A DNA stretch of 64,000 nt, from the NCBI GenBank assembly GCA_040954595.2, contig CM082593.2, positions 2,356,001 through 2,420,000 on the forward strand, in the 5' to 3' direction. The DNA comes from Balanoglossus misakiensis (lineage: Eukaryota; Hemichordata). The notes under the pieces are model-generated. The model was not told the DNA's origin and did not search any database. It saw nothing but the letters and a program-made list of their open reading frames with translations. Positions 47,726 to 62,519 of the stretch are shown in pieces (the stretch's first letter is position 1; every line of letters begins with the position of its first letter). The position numbers and the translations under genes are program-made.

Positions 47726-50273
47726 TAAGCATACAGTCTAATCCAAATATTAATTTAGAACTATTTCACCAATCAAATCAGCCGATGCTGAAAAAATAGT
47801 CCATTAAGAAAAAATCATAAAGAAAAGTAGCTTTAAACCGGTTTGTTTAATATAGAGACCGACCTGAAATACAGGAACCCAGACGACTGAACTATGCCTG
47901 AAAAAATTGTGTACCTCTTTAACAAACATCTATCGACACCCCGCCTTTCATATTCATTATTTCTCGGAAGAGCGGCAAACATACAAGTCACCAAACGAAG
48001 GGAACAAAACAAGGAATCAAAGTAATTGCCAACACTCCGCAATTCGCAAGATGAATTTCCAAGACCCACAGTGTCAGAACTGTTATAGCCCGCGTGCCTT
48101 CGTAAAGGCAACAAAGGGATTCGTGGCCATCACGCCGCACCAATAGATTGAAAATAAATTGCTCATTCTGGCAGACACCTGGGACGTAATGGCCGACCAC
48201 AAAGGAAATCTTTGTGTAACACGCTACAGATACACTACATAGAAGATGAAGCAATCATGAATGCTGAAAATAGCAACGTTTCTGATCATTATCCGCCGTA
48301 ATCCATGAAAAACGCTAATTTCCTGTTTTTGAGTCGTCGCTTAATGATGTGGGCTATTCGCACACAGTAAGTCAATTAGATCATACTTGTGTATAAACGG
48401 AAAAGATGTGACGTAATTCCAATTAAGACTGCATTCTGTTTAGGTGTCAACAGCCGCGACACACGTAAACAACATGCCCCTTACTTTGTCAAATAATCAG
48501 TCTTTCGCACAAAACAAAATCATCATCATTTTGTATACTAGTATGCAAAGTACAGCGAGAATCAGGCATCTCCAGCATCAGCAGAGTACAGTCACATACC
48601 CATAGCACAAAGTGTTTCCAAATGGTTTATATTTTCATTTCAAATCAATTACATTTACTCAGGATGTTGAAAATCGCCCCCTCTTCGGCAATCCTCCGCG
48701 TTTTTAAATGCCACTTAATAAACGCTTAGAGTTTATTATGGAGTTTATTCGTCGAGTGAATGCAGCGAAATATGTGGTTGATTCCTTCCTTCGAGTCTTG
48801 CAGTTTGCATTAATGATTTCTGATGGATATTCATTGCCTTGCGAGAAAACGTTAACAAGAAGTGGCGGTATTATTGTGCAGAAACTGGGGCGGTGATTGT
48901 GTTAGACTCGCTCCTCAACAAACTGCTAGTTGTGTACAGCATTGAACACAAAAGCTGTTACTTGTACAGTGTAGATGGTACATGGTGAATGCTTCATTTC
49001 TGCTGTAGTTCATGTGTACTTTCCCAATTGCAGTATTACACGTAGGCCTACATCGTTCCAAACAGTGCGTCATTTCTTATCAAATTTCCAAGTAACTTCG
49101 ATATAACATGTATTGGTTGGCAGGGTCTCCCTGTGCAGTGGGAACAATGGCGATGGTGTGTTTATAAACAGAAAAGTCGCACATGCGCAGTTCAGACGAC
49201 CCTCTCCCTTTAATGTATACAATCAGACGATGCGGGATGTGAAGAAATTTTAAACTGCCAGTCACGCGAATCTTCCGGATAGAAGTTCAGAATTTAATGA
49301 AAATGTCGTTGTCGCTGTCAATTATGTAGAAATACGACGTTACTGCAAATGAGTTACGTGTTATTAAAGGCTTACGCAGAATTAGACGCTTGTCTGGGTT
49401 TGTTCAGCTCGGATGAATGCGCGAATCGGGTTAACACGCAATGCGTGTGGAGGAATGAGACTCTCAGTTACTGATAGACATTTCAGGCAGCGGTGTGTTT
49501 TCGACTATCACTTTCTCGACTTGGGCTCGTAACAGTTTAATATCTGCGTTGATCACTGACACTTGACCCCGCAAACCCAGAGGTTAATCTGGTTCACGCT
49601 ACGCCGTTGGAAAGATTGACTCTGCGTGACCTCCCCATTCTGGTTTTATGAGATTCGTAAATTCATTTCATTGTGCAAACTCGGTAGCTGTTCCAAAGAC
49701 GCATTATTCAAGCAAAAAAGGAGGTTGCACTGAAGTTTACAACAGTGTTGAACCCAATCAACCACGTGTCAAATAGGAGTCTATATAGAGCAATATTAAG
49801 CATCGTGTTTATGTGAAAAGATATGTCTAGTAAAATTTTCCATTTTGGGGGACCTATCACGCTGTCATTCTCCCTCTCAAGAGAGCAACGCCACACAGCA
49901 AACATTACAGTTTGCGCTCGAAAACACTCGGTGACGTCATAAGTGGTTTTAAGTGCAAAGGCATGTCAAATTTAGAGAATTACTTTGGTTAGATTTCAAT
50001 CCATTACGTGGCAAACAACTTAATGGCGAGATTGAAATTTGTCGTTTGTCAGACCCTTGTAAGACGACGTAACACGGTTGCTCTTACCGTATTCATACGC
50101 GTTTATCAGCAAGATTGAACACCATGTCCTTGAGCAGATTGTCGAGTCCCTTTCTCCCCCCCCCCAATTCCTCATCTTGTTTACACCTAGTTTTCGAGCC
50201 TTCGCAAAGTGTTATGTTTTAGTTTTGATGCAGATAAACACTTGTATTAACTCTCATGTATATTTTATTGTAG
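47724..50273. other. Gene-poor DNA
   Basis: No supported gene. A C-run (around 50156-50164) is the only simple repeat. Confidence 0.4.
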
Positions 50274-50356
50274 ATTTCGACTGTTTTGCTAACTCAAAGG
50301 ATCAGCCTAGAAATGCAAGGATACGTCGACAAACCAGAAAGAGCATCGTTGTTAAG
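50274..50356 (+). other. Orphan exon candidate (83 nt)
   Basis: The acceptor TATTTTATTGTAG and the donor AAG|GTAAGT bracket 83 bases. One open frame reads DCFANSKDQPRNARIRRQTR then KSIVVK, and ends on a codon boundary. A second frame (ISTVLLTQRISLEMQGY...) is also open. The first joins in phase 0 to the candidate at 58403. No family is recognised. Confidence 0.25.
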
Positions 50357-53300
50357 GTAAGTGCAATGCCCTGTCATGTATTCTCATAATCTCCCCGCAA
50401 GCGACACCTATCTTATAGACATGCATCAGTGTGATCAAGTTCTGTCCCCTATCTATCGCATGTTGAAATATTATCCAAGCAAAACATCTTCCAACATCGA
50501 GATATACGTCGAGGCAGAACTTTCTGTGTGCACGGACGGCGATAAGCGAAGTCTCGGTAATCTCGTGCAAATTAATCTCTCTTCCACGTCCAACATTCCA
50601 CATCAGTCAGCATTATCTTGCAGACAACGCTGTCCGAGTCAGACTTTCGTAGAAGTCCCTCGGGTGCAAGCTTTATTGTGATTTCTTGTCCTGCAAAATG
50701 GGACGCAGTTGATGAATGGTGAGGATAGCACGGAGATTCACAAAACATTCGATTTCATTATGCAATTTCAATCGGCTACGCCTAGACCCAACAAAGAGAT
50801 GTCTAAAATGCGAAACTCGATTGTCTGAATGTGATGAAATCAAAACACGATTCATTAAAATAACGTTATTAATGGTACGGGTTCAGGGAAATGGAAAGCT
50901 ATTAAGTCAGCGCGTGAGACTCCTGACAACGGCGCTTCAATAATAAATCGCTTATCAAGACGAACGTGGTCTGTTAAAAAAACCTGGTGATTAATAGATG
51001 ACGGACGGGGTTATCAGTTATCTTGTGTTCTTTTTATTCGACTAGTAAAACCTAGCGGGTTCGATTCGATCCTCTTTGGAACCTCAAAGACTCAATATGC
51101 AGCGCCTGAGATAAAATAAGCCATTCTTGTATTATACCAACCAACTTTGTAATATCACATATTGAGATATCATTATTTCCCTATAGAGATTACATCATTT
51201 TCCCAACAGCAGCCTATTAAGAGCGTTAAGATCACATGAAAGAGAAACGGGGAGTCAGATTTAATTATAATCGCGAGAAAACAATTTTTTCTGTAGCAAG
51301 GTCGAAAAACGATAGTTATGGGACCAATAATAATTTATTAACCAAAGACGGAATTCGCTTCTTATAAACAGTGGAATCAAAACAGGTTAATTCGAACAAA
51401 AAATATAACCCTGGGTGCTTTTTCTTTTGGCGCCAAGCTGTCTATATTCCGACGACGGATGAAACTCTGACGGCCTTGTTGCAGATTTGTAAAATGTGGG
51501 ATGTTTGAAAACTAACGCCTGTGGATATTACGGCACTGCATGTTTTAATAAAGTAATAAGCATATCTCCATGAACATAAATCTTTAATTAAGTAGGGATT
51601 AAATAAAACTCAAAATTTGAATGTGGAGACGATCTTTTATTTTTATTTTTTTTTAGTGGGGGCAAAGGGAGAGACAAGAGTCAGCAGGTTAGTGAAGGGT
51701 AGACGCTCTCCGATTGTTTTCATCTTTAGAGAATAACGCAAACGTCTTTTAGATTTTAATGCTAGAGTATTAATTTTGAGTTATATAGTCATTTTATCAT
51801 AGTGAGTGACCTATAAGAAAAGCCGTGTAATCTTTATTTCACAGAGAAAAGTCTCGACGAAGCCCGCGATGTACCGGCGCATTCGACCTTAATCTGTTTT
51901 ATCCGCTAACTATGTATACAGTACGCACAAAGTCACAGGCAAGATTTATGCGAGCAATTTATATGCCACTGGTTAAAGTGAAAGTGAATTGGACGAATGC
52001 AGAGGGAAATTATTTTAAATGCCTGAATAATTTACACTTTGTTTCAATTACGTTGATTTGTTATAGGTGAATGGTTTTTAATATAAACGTAAATCATAGT
52101 GAACGCCCACAACCAGCTATTTACGTCACTTGCATATAAACAGCGAGATATGGCTGCCAGGGTAAAAAAGAAACACGAAAAAGAGAATTAAGATTAAGCT
52201 CACTTTGGCTTTTTTCGAGTTCTGCCCAAGAGCGTGAAACGATCCGTACTTGATGCAATTTCAAGCGTCAAATAGTGTTTCTACTCAAATAGACAGAAAG
52301 TTTTCATTCTGATGAGGGGTGGGGGGGGGGTTCATAAGACATAAAACTCGTTTGGGAATGGTTTCACTCGTTTGCACAGATTTTAACATTGGAATAATTC
52401 ATTTGTGATCAAAACCACACTGAGGAAGATTGCTGTGTTACCTGTAATCTTTTACTAAATCGTTCACGTAGGCACAGATCATGACGAGTCCATATTTCTA
52501 ATAAGTCTGCCAAATTGTGGCGCCGATCATTAGACAAGCGGCCTACAAACAGTCGGCAGTACCTCAGAATCTGCGCTCCTATTACCGGCCATTTTGGAGC
52601 AATTTTCTGTCAACCATACCCTTTTGTCTCTTAAGGATGCAATTTTAGTATAATTTGCCAGATCCTGGAGATAACTTGTTTAAGGAGCATCTAAGTGTAA
52701 TGTCTTCAAGTCGGCTCATTAGCGTGTGTTCCCTTCCATATCACGAGAGATGAACAAACCGCGAATGTGATCAAAACTTGCATTTCTGCGAAAAGGATAG
52801 GTTCCAACTGCTTTGACAAGAAACCATCGCTATCTTCAAGAGAGGCAACGTAACATCCAGAAACCTTTGAAGAGCTCCATGCTTGAAAGTCAATATCTCA
52901 CTTGCCCTGCAGCGCGTTCTTTCGATTAAGCTTGCATACTTAGCTGGTTTAGATTCTGGAACCCAGTGGCGGGAACGCTGCTGAAGGCCATCTGACCTTT
53001 CTATTACCTAGAATGGAAATGAATGGTGTTCAGATGGAATATCTTAATCGATAAGATTAATGTTTTAAAGGAAAGCACCGTCACGACGTGGAAATAGTCA
53101 GCCCGTTGTCTAAAATAATCCCTAAGCGTGTATGCGTACGTCTTATTTTTGTAATACCAGTCAGTTGGTTAAAGATGATGATAATCGCCTAGCTTCACCC
53201 TCCTATATTCTAACTGCACATTTCTCAAGTAGTACACTGCAGTCACGTTCCGTACGTGCTGAACAGTCGACGACCCTAGAAGCAACCCTGAATTAATTAA

Positions 53301-56300
53301 AATCAGACTCCCAGGTTCGTCCTTATAAAAGTTGCCGAAACGCTATCTTGTTATGGTTTTAGAAGTTGATTTGGAGATAACACACACACTGTTCGTGTTA
53401 CAAGACTCTTGAAGAGCTATAGTTGCTTCTTTGTACTTTCCTTGCCGCAAAAATTCCTACTTGAGTTAGTATCATGTTAGTCTCGCTTGGAATAATCGTA
53501 ATGGTTTTAGATGGCACCTTTTCAGGCAAAACCTATTTGAATTCAATTCCGGTATGAACCAGTGTTACTCAAACATTTTATTTTCACAATATAATATTTT
53601 CAGTAATTATCTTGGATTGAAAATATAATCTCACTTTTGAACGGCGCCGTCTTTTTGAAAGCTACGAATGATTACTAGGCCAAGGACGATGTCCACATGA
53701 ATCTACTTCAGCGAGAGCGCCCATAAAGAAATAACACTCGATATTTATCTTTGCCTGGCATCTGAAACTGACGCGAACGCCGCACTCACGACTACAAGGC
53801 ATGATCTGATATCGATGACGCGTTCTTTATTTCACGTAAATGTTAGGGGTAAATTATCAAAAATTGGTGCTATAGAAAGGCGCAGTGACCAGATGAGAAT
53901 AACCAGACTGAGATTATTCAATTATGTTGGATATTTACCCCCTCAATCCAAGCCATGGGAGTTCTTGCTGTATTCCCGACCAGCTGATAGAAAATAACGG
54001 TTCTATGCATTTGCATCTCTTGAGTACGGAAGCATTACGATCAGTGGAAACATCTCCTCCATACATCGACGATGGATGGAGGGGTTTGTAAATTACTTAT
54101 TATTACACAGACGCGTGTAAATTATAAGTTTCGTCTCAATATTTTGCCACCTTTAATAGACACCGACGCGCTACTACCCCGTTCCGCTGTCTAAGCTTTC
54201 CGGGGGATGTTTACATGATCATGTTTTTCATGAGTTGGATCAAAGACATCGATTCTCACTTGCGTCACACTGAAGCAGGCAACACGCCGCATTGTCGTCA
54301 GAAACTAAGGTTTCACAAACACATTTCAAGAAACGTTCGAAATCGTTGAAGTATTTTTTAAAACGAAATCGGGTTTCGGTTGTAAACACAATTGTAATGG
54401 ACGTAAAACTAGACGTAGCCATATAAACGCAGTTTGTGATTTGAGTACTAAGCGCTTAATATCACAGATGTTCCGATCGAAGCACGAGAAATGAGACTAC
54501 TCGCAATAGAATGAACACAGAAAGCGAGACAGCTGTTTGTAAATTTGAGTGCACAACATTCTTTGGGTGCACACCGCACAAATGTAGGTGCATCAAAACG
54601 CAGCCTCTAGGGCTTCATATAGCGTATAGTGATCATAGTCATACCAAATTCATAGACTGGACAAAGAGATTTAGGTGGGTGATTATGTCTACTGGTACTA
54701 AAGAATTGACGTATTCTTGTAGATAGTATTGAACACTGATAAATCGAAAGCACTGGAGAAAACTAGAATCACGCACGTCTTTTGTCAGATTCGCGCGAGC
54801 TCATCGAACCCATCTAAATAGAACCGGGCATCCCATCAAACGCAAAAACAGGACGCGTGCCGCTGAAAGCGATCAATATCGCGCACTGTATTAAAAAGCA
54901 ATTGAAAACAGGCCGAGAATCGACCACTACCACTACTTTTGTATACTTAGAATTGATTTATCTCTTTCTGTCTGGTTCGCAGAGACAGTTTTCGACGTGC
55001 TTACAGTAAGAGACGCGCGTGTTGTCAATACTTTTAGGAGCGAAATCCTCTCAGGGTTTGTAAAACAAAATGGCCGCTGTCAGGATTTCGGACAGCCGCT
55101 GATTGGCTGATCCGCCAGTATGACCTGGGTCACCGCAGCGGTAGCACCCAAAGAAGTCTGTTTGAGCCTACATCTCAGTACAGTGGGCAAACAACTTGTG
55201 GCGTGACTAAATGCGCATTAATAAATAATCGCAGCTGTGCATCGGTTCGACTTGAAGTGTGCGTCGGCTTTAGTGGCTATCACAGATCGACGGCTCACAC
55301 TTCAATGTACACGAGTAGGCCCTGGCTATCGATTTTATCTCTACGTATTTTATTGAAAACATCAACATAGAAAAGCCTTCTCAAATAGAAATGGAATTAA
55401 GTCGTAGTTTCAAGAGGATGCTCATCATTACCATCCAATAAAAATGACAGCGTAGTCTTATAAATGAAATCAGCTTTCATCCTCGGGGAAAGCTCGCTTA
55501 TCTTAAACAAATTGACCCCAAAAGCCGAGTTAATTCTGTCACCGCTTCGTTTACCATGGCAGGGGCTTCCGGAAAGTCACTCGTTTCAAATGTGGTATTA
55601 ATGGAAACCATTAATATACAATAAGCTGTTGATTATTTTAAACAGTGAACTTGCCGATCGGAATTTAGCTCCTTGTTTATCCTGCCCAGCTAAACTGAAA
55701 AAAATTAAATCACAAATAGGTAAACATCAGATGGCGGATACAGAGTGTTCGCTACTGATATACGTACATGCAAATTAGGCGTGGTGTTTCACATTTTCTC
55801 TGGATGGACATATTTTAGGGCTATGTGTGACAACGCACAAATGGCATGTTTATACCACAACAACATTAGGAAGGCCGTATCGAAATATTGATCAGTGATA
55901 CTAGTATTCGATAAACCACACGGAAGAGGCATCGCGTCCCTGGAGGCGCAGAGACATCCTTGATGCTTAACCGGAAAAGAAAAAAAATGCAGCAGGAAAC
56001 GAAACGCGAATGAAGGGCAGCATTTTATCGGTAGTACTCGACACAAGAAAGATGGACGGTATCTTGTGTTAATAATATTCTAAGATATTAAATAGAACGT
56101 TCAGTTAGTTTCCAGAGCCTCAAGTAATCATGATTTTATAAAACAGAAAAAAAACATTCTTCTCAGAGAATAATGATTGTAAATTATCTGATGTGACATA
56201 TCCCACGATAAATACAATTGAAATAATACGCCATGACCAATACATACATCAAGTACATGTATTGCACAATACCTGGCAGATATAGACTGATGTGAACATT

Positions 56301-58400
56301 GCTAGTAACATACTCATTACGCTCCAACGTTTGTTAACAAATGGAATCAGAAGTGCGTAAATTGAGAAGTAATGCACTGTATTGTCCCAGTTACCATGCC
56401 AACGAGTCGAGAGAATGTTGATTGATTGCGAAATTACGAGAATGGCGTTGGGTGTACTATAGTAAAGCAAAGTCGAGCGTGAAATTGGCGTGTAATAATT
56501 CTAGTTTTAATGTTCATTTCTATTGCTATTGTCATGCCAACAACGGCACCATTAAACAAGATCATCTTATTTGCTTTGAACATGATGTTGGCTAGAGCAA
56601 TTTATGGCAGGCAGCCAAATTACGGATAATTCACGAGTCAAGGCACACTGCCGTCAATCAAAATTCAGGCGCATTGCCAGATCTTGTCCATTGTAAGTCA
56701 ACATGAAAGGTGCATATTGCAATGATTTGGTGGGGCCGTGTAGAAAACATAACATGAAACACAAAATACACATGCTTAGAAAACAGTCATAGATTGCAGC
56801 CCTCATTCCTTTTAAGTGAAACTTGCATTCAGGCGGGTCATGGAAACTGACCAGACAGGTAATCACGTTCGTAGTATTTTACTTAAATTAATTCTTGCTA
56901 TGAGATCTCTCTTTAATATTTGAAATTGATAAAAAAAATAAGTAACCGAAATTGAATGGGTTTTACCCATTGCAATTACGGTGTCGAAAGGAAGTATGCG
57001 GGCGGGATGTAATCCCCGAACCGAAGGGTTAGGATTTTAATAACAAATACTTCGAAGATGCTCAGGGGTTAGATGCATCTAGCTAAGTGCTGCAGCAGCT
57101 CTGCGTGCTTTCCCTATTAAAGTCTGTCGACCAGGGAACTCGCGTGTGGATCACAATCCTCAGAAACTTGCATCTATTCCCGTGCAAAGAGCGCGTCAGG
57201 AATAAATCTCGACTTATTGAAGGGAGACGTCTCAGGCTAGATCACTTCTATTATATGAGATACCATACCTGGGCTACCTCATTATTTCAGTCACTGGCAC
57301 AAACTCTCGCGAGATTTTAGGACTGCTGTGCTGGTTTAAACGAACGTGACACAGCTCGTCACGTTATATTTGCTGTAGCTGGCAGATGCTCTCACTGCGT
57401 GGTGTGTGCTGCGCCAGTCAATCGAATGTTTTGTTGAGTGGCGAAGAGTAACCATCTTAGAAGTTCGTAATTACGCCAGTTCAGTATCATAAAAATCTCA
57501 GGTAAGATTACTCCCCGTTCCACACTTTCCCGTGCGATCTGGCGCTCTTCACTCGCAATACACCGTCGTTGTGCGTCGGTTTTTAATGATCGCTTGTTTA
57601 GGAGTCTTCTGCCAATACTATAACAGTATCATTCGAATTCAATTTTGATCAATAAGCCTGCTAATTAGCGGCGGTGACCACTTTCGTGACCTGTCTGGTT
57701 GACTCTGTTTCCATACCATCCTCCTTGCTGTTTTTGCTTCCACAAACACGTCTTTGCCGTCCAGGATCGAAATCGGGCACAGCACTTACATTATGACTTT
57801 ATCATTAGCGACGGCTGCATCCGAATATCGATTACCATTCTGAACAGAATGGTTGGTATACAATTTCCGCAATTCGAATCTTTATCACGTAGTTAAAGGT
57901 AGTCACCCGTCCGTGTTCCAATCCATTAAAAGTTAATACCAGCGGTTGTGTGCCGAGTCTTATTCAGTCCCTGGAATATAAAATTCGCAAATCATAATTT
58001 TAGTGCCTTCACGTTAATCTGTACCTCGAGCACTGTTTACGACTGCTGGTGTAATTTCCGCGACTTGCGTTTACAACAGAGCGACATATCAGTGGGTGTT
58101 TTGACGGAAGGAAGCAAAAACACTCGACTATGTAGAAAGTACGCGTAATGCTTTGCCTTGATGTGTCCTCCCCTGTGGTTATATACAACTTAACTCATTT
58201 TGACATATTGAATCTGACAGTCACAAAAATGCACATAACTTCAGCACAAACATATGTCAATCTCGAGAAGATTAATGTGGATCTAGCTATAAAGAGCTTA
58301 TGCACTTTGAATAAATGACGTCATTTGTCGTGTCTTGTACAACGGCCACATGTGGCATGTTTGGAGGTTGCTAATGTTCAACACTCATGATACTTATTTC
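50357..58400. other. Gene-poor DNA, about 8 kb
   Basis: No supported coding gene, RNA or mobile element. It includes a G-run (around 52319-52330). A donor-like site CTCAG|GTAAGA at 57505 preceded by TTATATTT about 140 bases upstream could mark a non-coding first exon of a rightward gene, possibly peptide gene B. This is weak evidence. Confidence 0.35.
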
Positions 58401-58402
58401 AG

Positions 58403-58552
58403 GCTTGTACTCTCAAAGCCAATGTAGATCCTGATGGTGTAAGCGTACATGCCGAACCACTTGACGTCGGATTCGGAAGCTTTGAACTTCAGAGAACAGA
58501 TTCTTTGGCAACAAAGAATCTTCTTGACTGTAGATATAAACATTGCTGTTAG
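58403..58552 (+). other. Orphan terminal exon candidate, overlapped by antisense frame
   Basis: On the plus strand TACTTATTTCAG is followed by 49 codons (ACTLKANVDPDGVSVHAEPL ... DCRYKHCC) and TAG. On the minus strand the same DNA (58571-58394) is also open behind an acceptor (CTTCTTTTAG), reading GFEGPALTAMFISTVKKIL and ending FESTSLK. Only one can be a coding exon, if either is. The minus-strand codons show more C/G at third positions. Neither product is recognised. Confidence 0.25.
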
Positions 58553-58989
58553 AGCAGGGCCTTCGAATCCCCTAAAAGAAGATTTGACATCAATATAATA
58601 CATGCATTTAATGTTACCTGATCCTTTTACAAAACGTGACTACATCAACTTCGCGTATAGTCCATTGTGTGCGCTACAAGCACTCAGATATGTTTTAATT
58701 TTCTTTTTAATGAAAAAATCACATCTAAGCTGATATCGCAATTTTCTGTGTCGCTTAAAAGCGAATCACCCGAGTACGTATGACATGGATTTCGCTTTCA
58801 CTGCTCCGAGTAATTCATGAATTAAAGGAACCATGGCACACGGTGATTCACTATTTTGTATTTACCAGAAACCCCGCGGGGCATGTCTTCTAATACGGTT
58901 CCATTCACGGGCCAACGTGATCATCTAAAGCTATGTTGACCGATAAGGAAAACGGAGCTTTCAGATAAATTTTAGGGACATGCCACAGA

Positions 58990-59012
58990 TATTTTGGCGG
59001 GGGGGGGGGGGG
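58990..59012. repeat. Poly(G) run
   Basis: GGCGGGGGGGGGGGGGGCGAG, a mononucleotide run of about 14 G. Similar shorter runs occur near 32236, 35160 and 52321. Confidence 0.8.
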
Positions 59013-61232
59013 CGAGAATGTTGGTATCTTGCCTGAAAAATATTTTCGTTTCATATTTGCGTTGTGTCATAGGGGTTGCGGTTGTATTTGGCCTTGATCA
59101 TATTAACTTGAGTCACACTTTTGCATTTAGATGTCCAAATATCAACCTGTCCGCGTCTGTTTACAATAGATCCATCTCGTGTACTCGTCCATTGGTTCTC
59201 GCCTTAAGAAAACTTCATTTACATGCAGCACACGTACGGTATATTCGTATATAGTAAAGGTGACCCCAATAAAAGTAACGAGTTACATATTCCATAACAA
59301 TATAGTTTTAGAGAGTCGACCGCAATCGCATGCTCAGTGCACAGTGTTTATGGGAGACATTTAGCCCTATGAAATGCAAGTAAGCTTCTTAACACCTGAT
59401 CTCCCGGAGCACAGTTCAACGTGGGCACTATCAGCGCTTCAATAAAAAACACGCGCGCCGGCAACACTTCTTTGAACGTCTGTTGCAATTTGCAAGGCAA
59501 CAGTGATTTACGGTTTCTTTTGCATAAGCCGACATCGTTTATATCTTGTATTTTATTCGTTTTGTAATATTCGTAACAAAACACCATTTGAATTTCTTCC
59601 ATGTAAGCATGCTCTACTGGTTTAGTACAGAGGCAAAGCGAAGATGTAACAATCTTCTTTCATCTTGGAACAGAGAAACAAAAATGATGACTAGATAGAT
59701 GAGTTTCCTCCCATTGAGAGATCTCGCGAGACTTGCCATACGGCGTTGTGTGACATTTTCTGGGTTAAAATTGCCACGATGTCAAAATAATATAAATCCG
59801 TCTATCAACAACAGTTGGAGTCAATGTTTCAACAACTTCATCAAATTCCCATCGCCCTGCGACGGCTAAAGGCTGCGTAACACTACAAACGTCAGGGGCG
59901 ATGATGTCACAATGTGGAGTTGATTGAAAGCAAACTAAGATAATGTAGTATCGGCTTGATTGCATTTGAATAGGAAAAAGCAGGAAAGAAAGCTCCTTGA
60001 ATACTCTAAATGAGATTGATCTCCCTTCAAGGTTTCTGGTTTCGAAATTAAAGTGCCGGTGTAAGGATTCCCTCAAGAACAGAACCGAGAGAATAAATTC
60101 AATTGCGCAGAGACGACGGGTCGCTGCAGAATCCATCAACTATTATTCAATCTTGGAAATACACACTGGCAGCAAGATACTGCTTTTTCTTCAGACTGAT
60201 TTACAAACGTAATATATAACCTTGATTGAAGGCATATCCACTGCATTCAAAATGAACGCTGCATGCTATTGCCTCATCAGATCACCAAAATATGCGTGTA
60301 GTAATTGTCTCGACATTCAGGACTAGTTTGTAATGATTGTGAAAAGACATTTTATACTAGACGGGATAGACAGTCATCTGAATTCTTCAAGCTTTTAGTC
60401 ATCTGTCGTATTTTTATTTTCGATATTGTTTATGAATCATAGCCAAAATTATCCACATACAGTAGCGTAAATGTGCAAACTCATATCGTCACTATCAATT
60501 ACAGTCGACATATGTGCCGTCGATGGCTCTGATGAATATTATTGAATGTAATAGGAGTAACCTTGGAGGTCGTTGAACTACAGTGATAGTCTCTGAATAA
60601 TAACCACATTTTGAATAATTGCGTCTTGCCATTATTGGACACCGCATGCGATTTCTCTCCTTTATCTACTTTGCCCACTTCAAATTATACATGCGATTTT
60701 GTGACCTATCGCGCAGATTAGCCTGGCTTGCATACTTTTAACTCAATACCGGTCATATTAACTTTGAAAGGTTCTCAGAAGTCATAAGACCATTTCATAA
60801 TAAACATCTGCTGTCTGTGGTCATTATTGTCAAAATGTCTTATCTCAATATAATTCCGGCTTGAATATAAAATTATATCTATATATAGTGTATATGTGTC
60901 GGGAGGTACTACAATTAATTGCATTATGTATATAAGTCTACAAATGAGGGAATGAGCTAACTGCACAGTTTGAATCTTTTAACGACTTTCATATAATTTA
61001 TTTCACGACCGTGTCTCCCAGTGAGGTGATTATCGTTAAGACTTCGAAATAACTTGCCGTGACACAGCTTATCACTCGCACGTAGAACGATTAAGATAAA
61101 GAGATTCGCTGTATAGTCGGCGGAATATGCCTGCTTCACAATACTTGACACTTCCATACGAACACCAATGTTAAAGGCTGAAGTGTATCACGAAAAGGAT
61201 CATTGACGTATTCTCTGCCTTCTCCTCAAAAG

Positions 61233-61418
61233 GTGGTCATATTCACAGCCAATCATAGCCATTCATACTGCCGTAGGCTCTTTGAAATGGAAAAGGAAGT
61301 ATTTGAGAATGGTCAGGATCACTGGTTCAAAATCTCATTAGTGTCCAAGTTGAATGTACAAGCTGAGCGCGTGTTTTGTGTCTGTGGGAGAGGGTTGACG
61401 TCTACCAGATTCCACTAA
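61233..61418 (+). other. Orphan terminal exon candidate
   Basis: CTGCCTTCTCCTCAAAAG is an acceptable acceptor followed by 61 open codons and TAA. The peptide (VVIFTANHSHSYCRRLFEME, then KEVFENGQDHWFKISL and a tail with CVCGRG) has natural composition and good codon use. I do not recognise it. It starts in phase 0 and would fit behind the candidates at 42283 or 50356. Confidence 0.3.
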
Positions 61419-61701
61419 CGAGCTGATATGAGTACTTCATGAATACCACTGAATGTGAACTTTGTTAATACTATAGGATATTGATATTAAAATCTCCGGC
61501 GAATATTAATTATTAATTATAAATATGATCTGAGAGTTTACGTCAATTGACGTTATATGAATCGTTTCAAGTAAGATGAAGTTTTACACCTTGAGGGCTT
61601 AGTCGACGTCAGATGGATCAGGAAAACATACAATGACGTCATATTAAGACAAAGGTGTACGCGTGGTTGTATCTTTCACAGAAAACCCCTATGTCGCATT
61701 T

Positions 61702-61703
<2 letters not shown>

Positions 61704-61754
<51 letters not shown>
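61704..61754. repeat. (GA)n dinucleotide repeat followed by poly(G)
   Basis: About 20 GA units followed by nine or ten G. Confidence 0.95.
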
Positions 61755-62519
61755 TGCTACACATTGATAGAATTCAAAATGGCTGATGCTTGAATAATAA
61801 CCAGACGCGCATTTTGTTCGTATTACAGATCTGCACCTCTGAAGATTATCTGTTAGATGATCAGATGTCATACGGGAGTACTTGACTTTTATCGCACACG
61901 GCAACTTCGCTGTTTTGGAATACGGAGAATGGTTCACGGGTAATCATAGGTATGTGGATCGTCAGCTGGACCACGGGCATACAAAAAAACTCCTTTGAGT
62001 AAACAGATCTATTGGATCACAACCAGAAACTGCTCCTGGAGTCGTTTTTACAAGACTTTAAATACCCCGAGGCGCGAATGGTAGACTGTATGAATCGTAT
62101 TCAAACCAAGACCGAGCGTTGAATGGCGAACACACGCCAGCTCTGGTAATGCCGCGTGCTACTAATAGCGAGGCTTACATCTTCCCTGGATTTAATTCGT
62201 GACGGCACGCAGCGTGTGATTAAACTTTGAAATATCACGAAGTGTATGGATTCATTGCTTATCCAGAATCCCTGCACCCAGAGATACCGAAGCCCTCTAA
62301 CTCCTCGCCAATTAGTACTCTGTTTTTCCCAGTAATTTACCTTTCGAGATCGACTTAACGGAGATAAAGAACAAACACGCAAATGGAAAACCCTGCGTCG
62401 CATTCGCTCCAGCGTGGCTTCTGAATATCAATGACAAATTACCCACTTCGCGCTGTTGGACTCAAGGCTCTTCGCGAATTCTGCGAAGTATTCGAATACA
62501 CGATCTGATGACTTGTGTC

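Noticed and set aside
51055-51075. GGTTCGATTCG, resembling a tRNA B box
   Set aside because: No matching A box or cloverleaf pairing could be found at the right distance; no tRNA is called.
59765-60139. 124-codon minus-strand open frame
   Set aside because: No domain, no matching splice sites and no coding-like codon use that I could see.
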